Program-made: the position numbers and the translations under genes | In this document: piece by piece, positions 18,574 to 27,437 of the stretch | Layout: each line of letters begins with the position of its first letter | Position numbering within the stretch: position 1 is the stretch's first letter | DNA from: Mesorhizobium sp. | GTDB lineage: Bacteria; Pseudomonadota; Alphaproteobacteria; Rhizobiales; Rhizobiaceae | Reading direction: 5' to 3' | DNA: 64,000 bases | Assembly: GCA_004020315.1 (NCBI GenBank) | Contig: SAQG01000010.1 | Location: 103,944 to 167,943 of the forward strand | Notes under the pieces: model-generated | Told to the model about the DNA's origin: nothing | Databases searched by the model: none | The model's input: the letters and a program-made list of their open reading frames with translations, nothing else

Positions 18574-19397
18574 GCCGTCGCCATCGCCCAGATACCGGCC
18601 AGCAGCATCGGCAGCGACAGCACCATGCCCATGGTCAGCCAGCCGGTGCCGAGGAGGTAGCCGAGCTGCTGATCGGGCTCGCGGAAGAATTCGACGAAGA
18701 TGCGCGAGAAGCCGTAGCCGGCGATGAAGGCGCCGCCGACGAAGCGCGGCGTCTTCAGCTTGAGCCTGGAATGGGTGAGGAAGCGCAGGACCAGGAACAG
18801 CACCAGGCCTTCGAGCAGCGCCTCGTAGAGCTGGCTTGGATGGCGCGCAAATGGGCCGCCATTGGGGAATTCGACCGCCCATGGCACGTCCGCCGGCCGG
18901 CCCCAGAGTTCGGAGTTGATGAAATTCGCCATGCGGACAAGGCCAAGGCCGACCGGCACGCCGGCCGCTACCACGTCGAACAGCGACCATGTGCGGATGC
19001 CGCGCGACCAGGAAAACAGCGTCATGGCGAGGATGACGCCGAGCAGCCCGCCATGGAACGACATGCCGCCCTGCCAGACGGCAAGGATGTCGAACGGTTG
19101 AGCGATGTAGCGCGGCAGGTCGTAAAACAGCACATAGCCGGTGCGCCCGCCAAGCACCACGCCGATAGCCGCCCAGACGATGAAGTCGTCGAGATCCTCG
19201 GGCTTCATGGGCACGGTGCCGTCGGGCCAGAGCCTTGCATTGGTGACGAGCCGCTTGGCATACCACCAGGCGAAGAGAATGCCGACGATGTAGCCGACGC
19301 CATACCAATGCACCGCCAGCGGCCCGATCTGGACGATGACCGGGTCGATATTGGGGAAGGGCAGGACGGCCAACGGCAGCATAAGATACTCGCTCAA
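18522..19397 (-). CDS. lgt: Prolipoprotein diacylglyceryl transferase
   Basis: Inner-membrane enzyme (291 aa, about seven helices) that transfers diacylglyceryl from phosphatidylglycerol to the lipobox cysteine of prelipoproteins. Signatures include [15 protein letters not shown] near the N-terminus, [11 protein letters not shown], and the Lgt motif [17 protein letters not shown]. The last ~15 residues ([16 protein letters not shown]) are encoded within a RIME-like palindrome, so the natural C-terminus was probably altered by repeat insertion. The start at 19397 is the first in-frame ATG before the hydrophobic N-terminus. Confidence 0.96.
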   Translation of the reverse strand: MSEYLMLPLAVLPFPNIDPVIVQIGPLAVHWYGVGYIVGILFAWWYAKRLVTNARLWPDGTVPMKPEDLDDFIVWAAIGVVLGGRTGYVLFYDLPRYIAQPFDILAVWQGGMSFHGGLLGVILAMTLFSWSRGIRTWSLFDVVAAGVPVGLGLVRMANFINSELWGRPADVPWAVEFPNGGPFARHPSQLYEALLEGLVLFLVLRFLTHSRLKLKTPRFVGGAFIAGYGFSRIFVEFFREPDQQLGYLLGTGWLTMGMVLSLPMLLAGIWAMATASASAQKPESILGKRDA

Positions 19398-19477
19398 CAG
19401 GATCTCCCGGTTGCGATCGCGTTCGGGCGCGGACCATGCGGCAGGGTTTTGGCGGGGTCAAGGCGACGTCGATGCTG

Positions 19478-19780
19478 TCATTTCCCAGGGAACGGGATGG
19501 CATCAAAATCCATCGCGCCGTGCAGGACGTGCAGTATCTCCACTGCATCGGTGTTAACGCGGTAGAAGATCAAATGGCTGCCATGAACGCGACGGCGGAC
19601 GCCGGAAGATCGATGACGCTGCAAGAGCGGATATCGCTCCGGCATGGTCCGTAGTTCCAGGCAATCGGCACGTAATTCCCGGATGAATGTCACAGCTCGA
19701 AGCGGACTGTCCAACGCGATGTGATCGCCAATGGCTTCAATATCTGCCTCAGCCTGATGGGTGAAGATCAGCCGCTTCAC
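19478..19780 (-). CDS. parE: ParE/RelE-superfamily toxin
   Basis: A 100-aa toxin of the ParE type, which usually poisons DNA gyrase. It opens with the typical FTHQAEADIEAIGDHIA helix, and the core ends with GSHLIFYRVNTDAVEILHVLHGAMD, matching the conserved beta-strand tail of ParE. Its start overlaps the antitoxin stop by four bases. The pair is placed directly upstream of lgt, between conserved genes, consistent with local insertion of a toxin-antitoxin cassette. Confidence 0.88.
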   Translation of the reverse strand: MKRLIFTHQAEADIEAIGDHIALDSPLRAVTFIRELRADCLELRTMPERYPLLQRHRSSGVRRRVHGSHLIFYRVNTDAVEILHVLHGAMDFDAIPFPGK

Positions 19781-20037
19781 CGGGCCTTCTCGGCCATCGC
19801 CTTATATCTGGCCTCTAGGCGGTCAAGCACGTCTTCCCCGGGCTTCACCCGCCCTGCGTCGGCATCGTCGATACCTTTGGCGAGCGTGGCGTCGAGTGCT
19901 GCCAGGCGCTTCTCTCGCTCCTCGACGAGGCGAACACCTTCGCGCAGCACTTCACTCTTCGAATTGTAGCGGCCCGTGCTGACAAGCTGGTTTACAACGT
20001 CCTCCAGACGGTTGCCCAAATCTGCGCTGATGGCCAT
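19777..20037 (-). CDS. parD: ParD-type antitoxin
   Basis: An 86-aa antitoxin with an N-terminal ribbon-helix-helix (LGNRLEDVVNQLVSTGRYNSKSEVLREGVRLVEE), the CopG/ParD DNA-binding form that represses its own promoter. The acidic, flexible C-terminal half should wrap the toxin. It comes first in the operon, as usual for ParDE, and overlaps parE by four bases. Confidence 0.9.
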   Translation of the reverse strand: MAISADLGNRLEDVVNQLVSTGRYNSKSEVLREGVRLVEEREKRLAALDATLAKGIDDADAGRVKPGEDVLDRLEARYKAMAEKAR

Positions 20038-20205
20038 GGAGTGCTCCTCGGAGATGCCTTTCGGGTAATAATAATAGTTATTGATCCACTCAGCCAGTGT
20101 TCAGTTGACCAAAGTGCACCGACAGTCGATGCTCCATCGGTTTCAAACGTTCTTGCATTCCGCGTCGCGCGCCACTACGTCAAATCGAGCAAGCGAGGAT
20201 TTGCC

Positions 20206-20508
20206 ATGTCGACCGGACCGAACCGCATTCTCGATGAATTTGCCAAGCTGATGACCGACGCCGCGGGTGCCGCGCAAGGCGTGCGCCGCGAAGTGGAAAC
20301 CGCCTTCAAGGGGCAGGCCGAGCGCGTTCTCAACTCAATGGACCTCGTGCAGCGCGAAGAATTTGAGGCGGCCCGCGACATGGCGGCGAAGGCCAGGGAA
20401 GAAAACACCCGCCTCACTGCGCGCATCGAAGCGCTTGAGGCAAAGCTCGCCGAATTGACCGGACAGCCCGCACCTGCGGCTGCGGCAAAGCCCAGGTCAA
20501 AAAAATAA
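20206..20508 (+). CDS. UbiK-family accessory factor (BMFP domain, DUF526)
   Basis: A 100-aa mostly helical protein with a C-terminal coiled coil (REEFEAARDMAAKAREENTRLTARIEALEAKLAEL) typical of the BMFP/UbiK family, which aids aerobic ubiquinone synthesis in proteobacteria. A Lys/Ala tail follows. The ATG at 20206 has GCGAGGA upstream; the longer open frame back to 20041 has no homologous sequence. It lies upstream of ybjN, in the same direction. Confidence 0.85.
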   Translation: MSTGPNRILDEFAKLMTDAAGAAQGVRREVETAFKGQAERVLNSMDLVQREEFEAARDMAAKAREENTRLTARIEALEAKLAELTGQPAPAAAAKPRSKK

Positions 20509-20831
20509 TCGTTAAACTTTTCCACAAAGCACAATCGCAAAAAGCGCTTTGTCGTGAATCGCTTACCGGCATTGCGTGAATCTTTGTGACAGTGGCTTTC
20601 CACATGCGAATGACGCAGTGCGAAAAATTGGGCTGGTCACGCGACTCCCGATCAATAGACTGAATTTGTTGCATGATTCGGAGCAGGGTCATGCGCCGGG
20701 CGGTGGGGTCCGGTCTGGGGTCTTTGCGTTGACGAAGTCCCGGCCGTCCGAGTTCTAGACAAGATTGTTCGTTGTGTGTGCCTCTCCCGCGGAGCGTGTG
20801 GTGGCGCTCCCAGAACGACAGGAAGCATTCC

Positions 20832-21332
20832 ATGGAACTTCTCGAACTCGAATTCTCGCGCGAAATTCATCCGGTGGATGTTATCGAGCAGGTGGCCCAC
20901 AACAACGACTGGTCTTTCGAACGGGCCGGCGACGACGAGATTTCGATTTCGGTTGCCGGAAGCTGGACCGACTACCACGTCTCATTTTCCTGGATGGAGG
21001 ATTTCGAGGCGCTGCATCTGGCCTGCGCTTTCGACATCAAGGTGCCGGAGGCGCGCGCGCTCGAAGTGATGCGGCTGCTTTCGCTGATCAACGAGCAGAT
21101 GCTGTTCGGCCATTTCGACCTCTGGGAGCAGGAGGGCGCGATCATGTTCCGCCAGTCGCTGCTGCTCGCCGGTGGGGTCGAGCCGTCGAGCCAGCAGGTC
21201 GAGGTGCTGTTGTCGTCGGCGCTGGAAGCCTGTGAATGCTATTTCCAGGCATTTCAGTTCGTCGTCTGGTCTGGAACCTCGGCCAAGGACGCGCTGGCCG
21301 GCGTCCTGTTCGAGACCTACGGAAACGCCTGA
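20832..21332 (+). CDS. YbjN-domain protein
   Basis: A 166-aa acidic cytosolic protein with the YbjN fold (DUF1790-like): PVDVIEQVAHNNDWSFER at the N-terminus, DYHVSFSWMEDFEALHLACAFD, and a GHFDLWEQEGAIMFRQSLLL core. YbjN proteins are chaperone- or regulator-like with no settled biochemical role. The ATG at 20832 begins the conserved region. It is followed 18 nt later by csaA, so the two are likely co-transcribed. Confidence 0.85.
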   Translation: MELLELEFSREIHPVDVIEQVAHNNDWSFERAGDDEISISVAGSWTDYHVSFSWMEDFEALHLACAFDIKVPEARALEVMRLLSLINEQMLFGHFDLWEQEGAIMFRQSLLLAGGVEPSSQQVEVLLSSALEACECYFQAFQFVVWSGTSAKDALAGVLFETYGNA

Positions 21333-21350
21333 GCTATATCCTGACCCTCA

Positions 21351-21710
21351 ATGAGTTCGATCAGCCAGCGCAAGCCCGAGATCAGCTTCGCCGATTTCGA
21401 CCGGGTCGATATCCGTGCCGGCACGATCGTCGAGGCCGAGCCTTTTCCGGAGGCGCGAAAGCCGGCGATCAAGCTGAAGATCGATTTCGGCCCGGCGATC
21501 GGGGTGAAGAAATCGTCGGCGCAGATCACCAAATACTATGCGCCCGAGACGCTGATCGGCCGGCAGGTGTTTGCGGTGGTCAATTTTCCGCCGCGGCAGA
21601 TCGGCCCCTTCATGTCGGAAGTGCTGACGCTCGGCTTTCCCGACGAAGAGGGCGCCGTCGTCCTCGGCGCAATCGAACGCAGGGTGCCTAACGGCGGCCG
21701 ACTGTTCTAG
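21351..21710 (+). CDS. csaA: tRNA-binding protein CsaA
   Basis: A 119-aa single OB-fold protein. The signature [24 protein letters not shown] and [23 protein letters not shown] match CsaA, a homodimeric tRNA-binding protein with export-chaperone activity related to the C-terminal domain of MetRS. It ends with the family-typical [16 protein letters not shown]. It is convergent with the glycosyltransferase, with only a few bases between the stops. Confidence 0.93.
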   Translation: MSSISQRKPEISFADFDRVDIRAGTIVEAEPFPEARKPAIKLKIDFGPAIGVKKSSAQITKYYAPETLIGRQVFAVVNFPPRQIGPFMSEVLTLGFPDEEGAVVLGAIERRVPNGGRLF

Positions 21711-21717
21711 CAAGGCC

Positions 21718-22740
21718 TCAGGCGGCCAGTTTGCGCGTCTTTCCCAGCGCTTCCTCAACCGTTTCCAGGAACATCTCCGCGCAGGCTTTCCAGCTATAGC
21801 GCATCGCGCGTTGGCGCGCCTCGGCACGATCGACATAAAGCGCTGCGAGCGCGGCTTCCCGCAAATCGTTCGACACCGCTCCGCCAATGCCGTCGCCGAC
21901 AATGTCGATTGGTCCCGTCACCGGATAGGCTGCGACCGGCGTGCCGCTGGCCAGCGCCTCGATGATGACATTGCCGAACGTGTCGGTAAGGCTGGGGAAG
22001 ACGAAGACATCGGCCGAGGCGTAGATTTCGGCCAGTTCGTCGTTCGGCCGGTGGCCAAGGAAGTGGGCATCGGGGTATCTGGCCTTGAGCCTGGCCAACT
22101 CCGGTCCCTCGCCGACGATCACCTTGCTGCCGGGTAGGTCGAGGTCGAGGAAGGCGGCCAGGTTCTTTTCGATCGCAATACGGCCGACGCAGAGGAAGAT
22201 CGGTCGCTTGAGCCCCAGATCCTTCTTCTTGTCCGGCCGGAAATGGTCGATATCGACGCCGCGCGTCCATGGCCTCAGCTTGGTGAAGCCGCGCGCCGAC
22301 AGATCGTCCGCCAGCGACTGGGTCGCGACCAGCGTGCCCTGTCCGGAATTGTGAAAATCGCGCAGCCAGCGATATGCCCAGGCTTCCGGTATTGGCAGCC
22401 GCGCGCTCAGATATTCCGGAAAGCGCGTGTGATAGCTTGTCGTGAACGGCCGGCCGGCCTTGCGGCAATAGCGCCGCGCCATGATGCCGAGCGGGCCTTC
22501 GGTGACGATATGGATATGATCGGCATTGCGCGCCTCGATCAGGCGTGCGACGCGGCCAGGCGTCGTCAGCGCCAGCCGGATGTCCGGGTAAGTCGGCAGA
22601 GGCAAGGTGCGAAAGATGTTCGGGGTCAGGAAGTCCGTCTCAACGTCGAAGGATTTCAGTGTCTCCGAAAGCCGTTCCAGCGTGTGGACGACGCCGTTGA
22701 CTTGCGGGCGCCAGGCGTCGGTGACCATCAGGATGCGCAT
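21718..22740 (-). CDS. GT4-family glycosyltransferase
   Basis: A 340-aa GT-B fold enzyme. It has the N-terminal DAWRPQVNGVVHTLERL segment, the central IAIEKNLAAFLDLDLPGSKVIVGEGPE, and the donor-binding DVFVFPSLTDTFGNVIIEALASGTPVAAYPV with the EX7E-like pattern. Closest by pattern are rhizobial enzymes that glycosylate diacylglycerol, such as Agrobacterium glucuronosyl-diacylglycerol synthase. That link is an inference; mannosyltransferases share the motifs. It is a single gene with a RIME-like repeat upstream. Confidence 0.85.
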   Translation of the reverse strand: MRILMVTDAWRPQVNGVVHTLERLSETLKSFDVETDFLTPNIFRTLPLPTYPDIRLALTTPGRVARLIEARNADHIHIVTEGPLGIMARRYCRKAGRPFTTSYHTRFPEYLSARLPIPEAWAYRWLRDFHNSGQGTLVATQSLADDLSARGFTKLRPWTRGVDIDHFRPDKKKDLGLKRPIFLCVGRIAIEKNLAAFLDLDLPGSKVIVGEGPELARLKARYPDAHFLGHRPNDELAEIYASADVFVFPSLTDTFGNVIIEALASGTPVAAYPVTGPIDIVGDGIGGAVSNDLREAALAALYVDRAEARQRAMRYSWKACAEMFLETVEEALGKTRKLAA

Positions 22741-22884
22741 AGCAGCCCTTTGCTTGAAAGGTCGTCGGTTTCCTTGATGCGAGGCCGCAAGGCCGAATCA
22801 ATCAGGATCACGCGCTTCATGCGCGCTCTTCAGCATGGTTTCATGACGCCCCGATGAAGGCATAGCCGATGGCCGTCTACAACC

Positions 22885-22996
22885 ACCGGAAAGCAGCGCA
22901 TCGGCCCGAAAATTCGATTTTCGGAAGGCACGATGCGTAGGTTCAAAGTGTTAGAGCGTACTTTGTGCGTCCAATTGAACGCACGTCGCTCTATTC
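22885..22996. repeat. RIME-like two-palindrome repeat
   Basis: About 110 bp with two palindromes in series. The first has CGCATCG and CGATGCG ends around CCGAAAA and TTTTCGG; the second has AGAGCG and CGCTCT ends. Size and layout match the RIME1 description. It fills the gap downstream of the histidine kinase and upstream of the glycosyltransferase. Confidence 0.75.
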
Positions 22997-24407
22997 AGGC
23001 CGGAACCTTGATGACGGCGCGCAAGCCGCCGAGCGGGCTCTTGTCCAGCATGATGTCGCCGCCATGGCTGCGGGCAATGTCGCGTGCGATGGAAAGGCCA
23101 AGGCCGGTGCCGCTGGCGTCGAGATTGCGGGCCTCGTCAAGCCGCACGAAAGGCTTGAACACGTCCTCGCGCTTTTCGGGCGGGATGCCTGGACCGTCGT
23201 CGTCGATGGTGACGAGCAGCGAGCCGCGGCCGTGGTTGGCGTTGATCTCAACCGTCTTGGCGTAACGGAAGGCGTTGCCGACGACATTGGACAACAGCCG
23301 GGCAAAGGCGTGGGGCCGCACATGTACATTTGGGTCGCCGGCGAGCGTGGTCGACAGTTTGCGCTTGCGCAGCGTGGCCTCCTCGCCGAGCTTGTCGAAA
23401 TAGGCTTCAAGATTGAAACGGCCGGCGTCTTCCGCTGCCTCGCCGCGGGCAAAGGCGAGATAGCCTTCCAGCATCGACTGCATGTCATCGATGTCCTGGC
23501 CGAGCGCCTCGGTGTCGGCCTTGGTCCCGGTCAGCGCGAGCTGCAGTTTGAAGCGGGTGAGGATGGTTCTCAAATCGTGACTGACGCCGGTCAGCATGGC
23601 GGTGCGCTGTTCGAGCTGGCGTTCGATGCGTTCGCGCATCTGAATGAAGGCAAAGCCGGCGCGGCGAACCTCCTCGGCGCCACGCGGACGGAAATCGAGC
23701 GGCATCGGCCGGCCCTTGCCGAAACTTTCCGCGGCCTCGGCCAGCGTCAGGATCGGCCGGATCTGGTTGCGCAGGAAAGGGATGGCGATCATCAGCAGCA
23801 CCAGCGAGGTGCCGACCATCCAGATCAGGAAAATGTGCGTGTTCGAGGCATAGGCCTGGCTGCGGCGCACGAAGGCGCGCAGCACCTTGCCCTCGAGCTG
23901 GACGCGGACCTCGATGATGTTGGAATTGCCGACTGTATCGATCCAGAACGGACGGTTGATCTGATGGGTGATCTCAGACGAGAGAATTTCGTCGAGGATC
24001 GAGAAGAACGGCTTTGGACCCGGCGCCGGCAGCGGATCGGGCGGAAGCAAGTCGATCTTCAGCTGCATGCGATCCTGCGCGATGCGGATGATATTGGCGT
24101 AGTCGGCGTCGTTCGGGTAGGTTTCCACCAGGTCGACGATCGCCGCAATGTCGCGGACCGTGGCCTGCGACAGGCGCTGCGTCACGGTCTGCCAGTGGCG
24201 TTCCATGAAGACAAAGGCGAGGACCGATTGCAGCAGGATCATCGGTGCGATGACGATGATCAGCGAGCGGGCATAGAGCCGCTTCGGCATGTAAAGCGAA
24301 ACGAGGCGCCAGAACCGTTTCCAGGCGAGCGGCACCGCCTTGAACGCCCGCGTGGCGCGAGCGCTCAAGCCGCGATCTCCCGGCCGTTCCAGTTGTGTGG
24401 TCGCCAT
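22995..24407 (-). CDS. Sensor histidine kinase (EnvZ-like)
   Basis: A 470-aa inner-membrane kinase with two membrane helices (near residues 40-60 and 190-210) bounding a ~130-residue periplasmic sensor, then HAMP, HisKA and HATPase domains. The phospho-acceptor is in GVSHDLRTILTRFKLQL; ATP-binding boxes are NVVGNAFRYA, DDDGPGIPPEKREDVFKPF and GTGLGLSIA. A GTG nine codons upstream is an alternative start. It follows the OmpR-type regulator after about 50 nt and is its likely cognate kinase. Confidence 0.92.
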   Translation of the reverse strand: MATTQLERPGDRGLSARATRAFKAVPLAWKRFWRLVSLYMPKRLYARSLIIVIAPMILLQSVLAFVFMERHWQTVTQRLSQATVRDIAAIVDLVETYPNDADYANIIRIAQDRMQLKIDLLPPDPLPAPGPKPFFSILDEILSSEITHQINRPFWIDTVGNSNIIEVRVQLEGKVLRAFVRRSQAYASNTHIFLIWMVGTSLVLLMIAIPFLRNQIRPILTLAEAAESFGKGRPMPLDFRPRGAEEVRRAGFAFIQMRERIERQLEQRTAMLTGVSHDLRTILTRFKLQLALTGTKADTEALGQDIDDMQSMLEGYLAFARGEAAEDAGRFNLEAYFDKLGEEATLRKRKLSTTLAGDPNVHVRPHAFARLLSNVVGNAFRYAKTVEINANHGRGSLLVTIDDDGPGIPPEKREDVFKPFVRLDEARNLDASGTGLGLSIARDIARSHGGDIMLDKSPLGGLRAVIKVPA

Positions 24408-24459
24408 TCGCCCTTTTTGCTCATCTTCAGCCACTCAGCAAGGGGCTGCGGGCGGCAGT

Positions 24460-25179
24460 CTATTCCACGCTGAGCCGATACCCAATACCGCGCACGGTTT
24501 GCAGCCAGACCGGATTGGATGGATCGCGCTCGATCTTGCGGCGCAGCCGGTTGATCTGGACGTCGATGGTGCGCTCGCCGACTTCCGACTCGTCGCCGAC
24601 AAGTTCATGCCGCGGTATCGTTTCGCCGGCCCGCGCCGCGAAGATCGCCAGGATCTCCTGCTCGCGGTCGGTCAGCTTCAGAGCCTCGCCGCCGCGCTTG
24701 AGCTCCCGCCTGGCGATCTGGAACGTGTAAGGCCCGAAGACCAGCTGCTCGACCTTGGGCGTCGTTGCCGGACCGCCGCGACGCAGGATGTTGTTGATGC
24801 GCAGGATCAATTCGCGGGGATCGAAAGGCTTCGGCAGATAGTCGTCGGCGCCGGCCTCGAGCCCGGTGATCCGGCTGTCGGTCTCGGAGAGCGCGGTAAG
24901 CATCAGGATCGGCACGTTCTTGCTTGCCCGCAACGCCTTGGCGAGATCGACGCCGGTTTCGCCCGGCATCATGATATCGAGCACGAGCAGATCGAAATCG
25001 AGGCCGGCGAGCTTGCGCCGCGCTTCGCCGGAATTTCCGGCAACGGTGACGCGAAAGCCGTTTTCGGTTAGATATTGTTTGAGAAGATTGCGGATACGGG
25101 TATCGTCATCAATGACCAGCAGATGCGGCGCGTCGTCGTCCGGTGCTGCCGGTTGATCAACCCTTTCAATGGTCTCCAT
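24460..25179 (-). CDS. petR: OmpR-family response regulator (PetR-like)
   Basis: A 239-aa response regulator: receiver domain with acidic pocket DDD and phospho-Asp in LLVLDIMMPGE, the KPFDPREL loop, and a C-terminal winged helix (ESEVGERTIDVQINRLRRKIE). Gene order with an upstream MarR-type gene matches petP-petR of Rhodobacter, where PetR is an essential OmpR-type regulator; the symbol rests on this synteny and similarity. Its start overlaps the MarR gene by 14 nt, indicating coupled translation. Confidence 0.88.
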   Translation of the reverse strand: METIERVDQPAAPDDDAPHLLVIDDDTRIRNLLKQYLTENGFRVTVAGNSGEARRKLAGLDFDLLVLDIMMPGETGVDLAKALRASKNVPILMLTALSETDSRITGLEAGADDYLPKPFDPRELILRINNILRRGGPATTPKVEQLVFGPYTFQIARRELKRGGEALKLTDREQEILAIFAARAGETIPRHELVGDESEVGERTIDVQINRLRRKIERDPSNPVWLQTVRGIGYRLSVE

Positions 25180-25699
25180 GGCTTTTCCCTGACGTTTTTG
25201 CGGGCACAATGTCGATCTGCGCCCTTAGTTCCGGATTGACCATCGCTTCCAGGAAGCGCTCGATCAAGGCGCGTTCGGTGGCTCCGGAATCTTCCAATGC
25301 AGCATGGATGCGGCGTGACTGTGGCCGTGCCAGCGCCAGTGCCAGGGCGCGGCCCTTGGCTGTCGGATAGAGCTCGCGCTGGCGGCGGTCGCGCGGACCC
25401 TGCAACTGGACGATGTGATCGGTGTCGATCAGTTGCTTGAGCACGCGCGCCAGGCTCTGCTTGGTTATCTTCAGCACGTCGAGGAGTTCGGCGACCGTCA
25501 GGCCCGGCCTGCGATTGACGAAATGCAGAACCCGGTGATGGGCGCGGCCGAAGCCATAATCGGACAGGATCTGGTCCGGATCGGAGGTAAAATCGCGATA
25601 GGCGAAGAAGAACAATTCGATGATGGCAAAGTCGATGCCGTCCTCGTCGGTGATCGCCGTCCTGATCGGTTTTCCGGCTGGGTGGCTGCGATCCGTCAT
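25166..25699 (-). CDS. petP: MarR-family regulator (PetP-like)
   Basis: A 177-aa winged-helix regulator of the MarR type (YGFGRAHHRVLHFVNRRPGLTVAELLDVLKITKQSLARVLKQL, then the wing DRRQRELYPT). It heads the petP-petR-kinase operon. The start at 25699 is where similarity begins and is preceded by GGAG. A 33-bp inverted repeat just upstream is a strong candidate for its own operator, so autoregulation and control of the divergent ilvE are both possible. Confidence 0.88.
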   Translation of the reverse strand: MTDRSHPAGKPIRTAITDEDGIDFAIIELFFFAYRDFTSDPDQILSDYGFGRAHHRVLHFVNRRPGLTVAELLDVLKITKQSLARVLKQLIDTDHIVQLQGPRDRRQRELYPTAKGRALALALARPQSRRIHAALEDSGATERALIERFLEAMVNPELRAQIDIVPAKTSGKSHGDH

Positions 25700-25717
25700 C
25701 TTTTCTCCGTGCAAAAG

Positions 25718-25750
25718 GGAAATTATGTCAGTACTATTGACGTAATTTCC
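25718..25750. promoter_or_regulatory. 33-bp inverted repeat, candidate MarR/PetP operator
   Basis: Two 13-base arms (GGAAATTATGTCA and TGACGTAATTTCC) differ from perfect symmetry at one position and are separated by 7 nt. It starts 18 nt upstream of the MarR start, in the divergent promoter region shared with ilvE. It is AT-rich and unlike its GC-rich surroundings. Confidence 0.65.
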
Positions 25751-25947
25751 CGGCAATGGTAATTTTTGACAAGCTTTTCGGCGGATTGCGAACGAAAAGG
25801 CAAGGGGAAGCCGTTTTTCCGGAACTTCCTGTGTTTGCCAGATCTTATATATCCGCCTACGCTTCGAGATACCGGCCGCCCGGTGCGGCTGACAAGAAAC
25901 GCGCAACGACACAATAACGTGCGGGCGGCCGCCCGCGGGAGGTTACC

Positions 25948-26841
25948 ATGGCATCCGTTCCCTTTGACCAACTGGACGGCTTTATCTGGATGAACGGCGA
26001 GTTCGTCAAATGGGCCGACGCCAAGATCCACGTGCTGACCCATGGTCTGCACTATGCCAGCGCGGTGTTCGAGGGCGAGCGCGCCTATGGCGGCGAGATT
26101 TTCAAGCTGACCGAGCACAGCGAGCGCCTGCACGAATCGGCACGCCTGCTCGGCTTCAAGATTCCCTATTCGGTCGCCGAGATCGACGACGCCTGCCGCA
26201 CGCTGTTGAAGAAGCAGGGTTTCCAGGATGCCTATGTCCGGCCGATCGCCTGGCGCGGTAGCGAACAAATGGGCGTTTCGGCGCAAAACAGCCGGATCAA
26301 CTGCGCCATCGCCATCTGGCAGTGGCCGAGCTATTTCGATCCGGCACAGAAGCTGAAGGGCATCCGTCTCGATCTGGCCGAATGGCGCCGCCCCGATCCG
26401 CGCACCGCGCCGTCGAAATCGAAGGCTGCCGGCCTCTACATGATCTGCACCATGTCCAAGCATGCCGCCGAAGCCAAGGGCTATGCCGACGCCATGATGC
26501 TCGACTGGCGCGGCCAGGTTGCGGAAGCAACCGGCGCCAATATCTTCTTCGTCAAGGACGGCAAGATTCACACACCCACCCCCGATTGCTTCCTCGACGG
26601 CATCACCCGCCGTACGGTGATCGGCCTTGCCAAGGATCGCGGCTTCGAGGTGATCGAGCGCGCCATTATGCCGGAAGAGCTCGAAGGCTTCCAGCAGTGC
26701 TTCCTAACCGGGACGGCGGCCGAGGTGACGCCCGTTTCAGAGATCGGTCCATACCGATTCGAGGTGGGTGAAATCGTCAAGACACTGATGAACGACTATT
26801 CTGCAGCCGTTCAACCCAAGCACGCGATCGCAGCAGAATAA
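25948..26841 (+). CDS. ilvE: Branched-chain amino acid aminotransferase
   Basis: PLP-dependent class IV aminotransferase (297 aa) for the last step of Leu, Ile and Val synthesis. Marks are HGLHYASAVFEGERAYGG, the PLP-lysine region APSKSKAAGLYMI, EATGANIFFVKDGKIHTP and the GTAAEVTPV motif near the C-terminus. A Shine-Dalgarno (GGGAGG) precedes the ATG. It is divergent from the MarR/PetR operon and followed by a hairpin with a T-rich tail. Confidence 0.96.
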   Translation: MASVPFDQLDGFIWMNGEFVKWADAKIHVLTHGLHYASAVFEGERAYGGEIFKLTEHSERLHESARLLGFKIPYSVAEIDDACRTLLKKQGFQDAYVRPIAWRGSEQMGVSAQNSRINCAIAIWQWPSYFDPAQKLKGIRLDLAEWRRPDPRTAPSKSKAAGLYMICTMSKHAAEAKGYADAMMLDWRGQVAEATGANIFFVKDGKIHTPTPDCFLDGITRRTVIGLAKDRGFEVIERAIMPEELEGFQQCFLTGTAAEVTPVSEIGPYRFEVGEIVKTLMNDYSAAVQPKHAIAAE

Positions 26842-26867
26842 CGAAAGTCACAGTTTTTTTTACAAGT

Positions 26868-26898
26868 AGGGGCGATTTTCGAGCCGCCTCTTTTATTT
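26868..26898 (+). terminator. Terminator of ilvE
   Basis: A 7-bp stem (AGGGGCG / CGCCTCT, with one G-U pair) and a 10-nt loop precede TTTATTT. It begins about 27 nt after the ilvE stop. Confidence 0.6.
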
Positions 26899-26986
26899 AA
26901 GCACTTCTGCATTTGACTTTCGTCCAATTCGGCGTCTCATGATGGTGTCGGCCCGGGAGGCTGGCAGCTATGGAGGGACTGGTAAT

Positions 26987-27304
26987 ATGGACATGAACAC
27001 GCTTCTTCCGATCATTGTTCAGGTGATTGCGGGTATCATCGGTGGTCAGGCGGTGGGCGCGGCGCTCAAGACAGCGGCAATGGGTCAGCTTTCCAAAATC
27101 CTGGGCGGCGCCCTTGGCGGCGTCGGCGGTGCGGCCATCCTCGGCAGCCTGCTCGGCGGTGGTGCGATCGATCCGGCTGCAGCCGCAGCGGCAACGAGCG
27201 GATTGGGCAGCGCGCTGAATGTGCAGAACATTGTCGGCGGTGCCGGTGGTGGCGCCATTCTGACGGCTATCATCGGCGCGGTCATGAATGCGACGAAGAA
27301 GTAA
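26987..27304 (+). CDS. Small Gly/Ala-rich membrane protein, unknown
   Basis: A 105-aa hydrophobic protein with glycine-zipper-like spacing (IIGGQAVGAALK, GGALGGVGGAAILGSLLGG, GGAGGGAILTAIIGAVMN). No family was recognised. GGAGGG lies 9 nt upstream of the ATG, and a strong terminator follows within 25 nt, so this is a well-defined single-gene transcript. It could form a small membrane oligomer, but this is a guess from composition. Confidence 0.75.
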   Translation: MDMNTLLPIIVQVIAGIIGGQAVGAALKTAAMGQLSKILGGALGGVGGAAILGSLLGGGAIDPAAAAAATSGLGSALNVQNIVGGAGGGAILTAIIGAVMNATKK

Positions 27305-27326
27305 GCCTGGCGGTTTCGGCTTTTGC

Positions 27327-27356
27327 ATGGGCGGCTTCGGCCGCCCATTTCTTTTT
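27327..27356 (+). terminator. Strong rho-independent terminator
   Basis: A perfect 9-bp stem ATGGGCGGC / GCCGCCCAT closed by a UUCG tetraloop, followed by TTCTTTTTT. It lies directly after the small membrane protein gene. Confidence 0.9.
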
Positions 27357-27437
27357 TGCGTTGTCGCGACAGCCGGATGCGGTGGACGCCGTTCGCGTGT
27401 GTATCTAAATCAGAAGCGACACAGCGAAAGGACGATC

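Noticed and set aside
25723..26571. Large minus-strand ORF opposite ilvE
   Set aside because: It is the high-GC antisense shadow of ilvE and would cover the operator; no family-like sequence.
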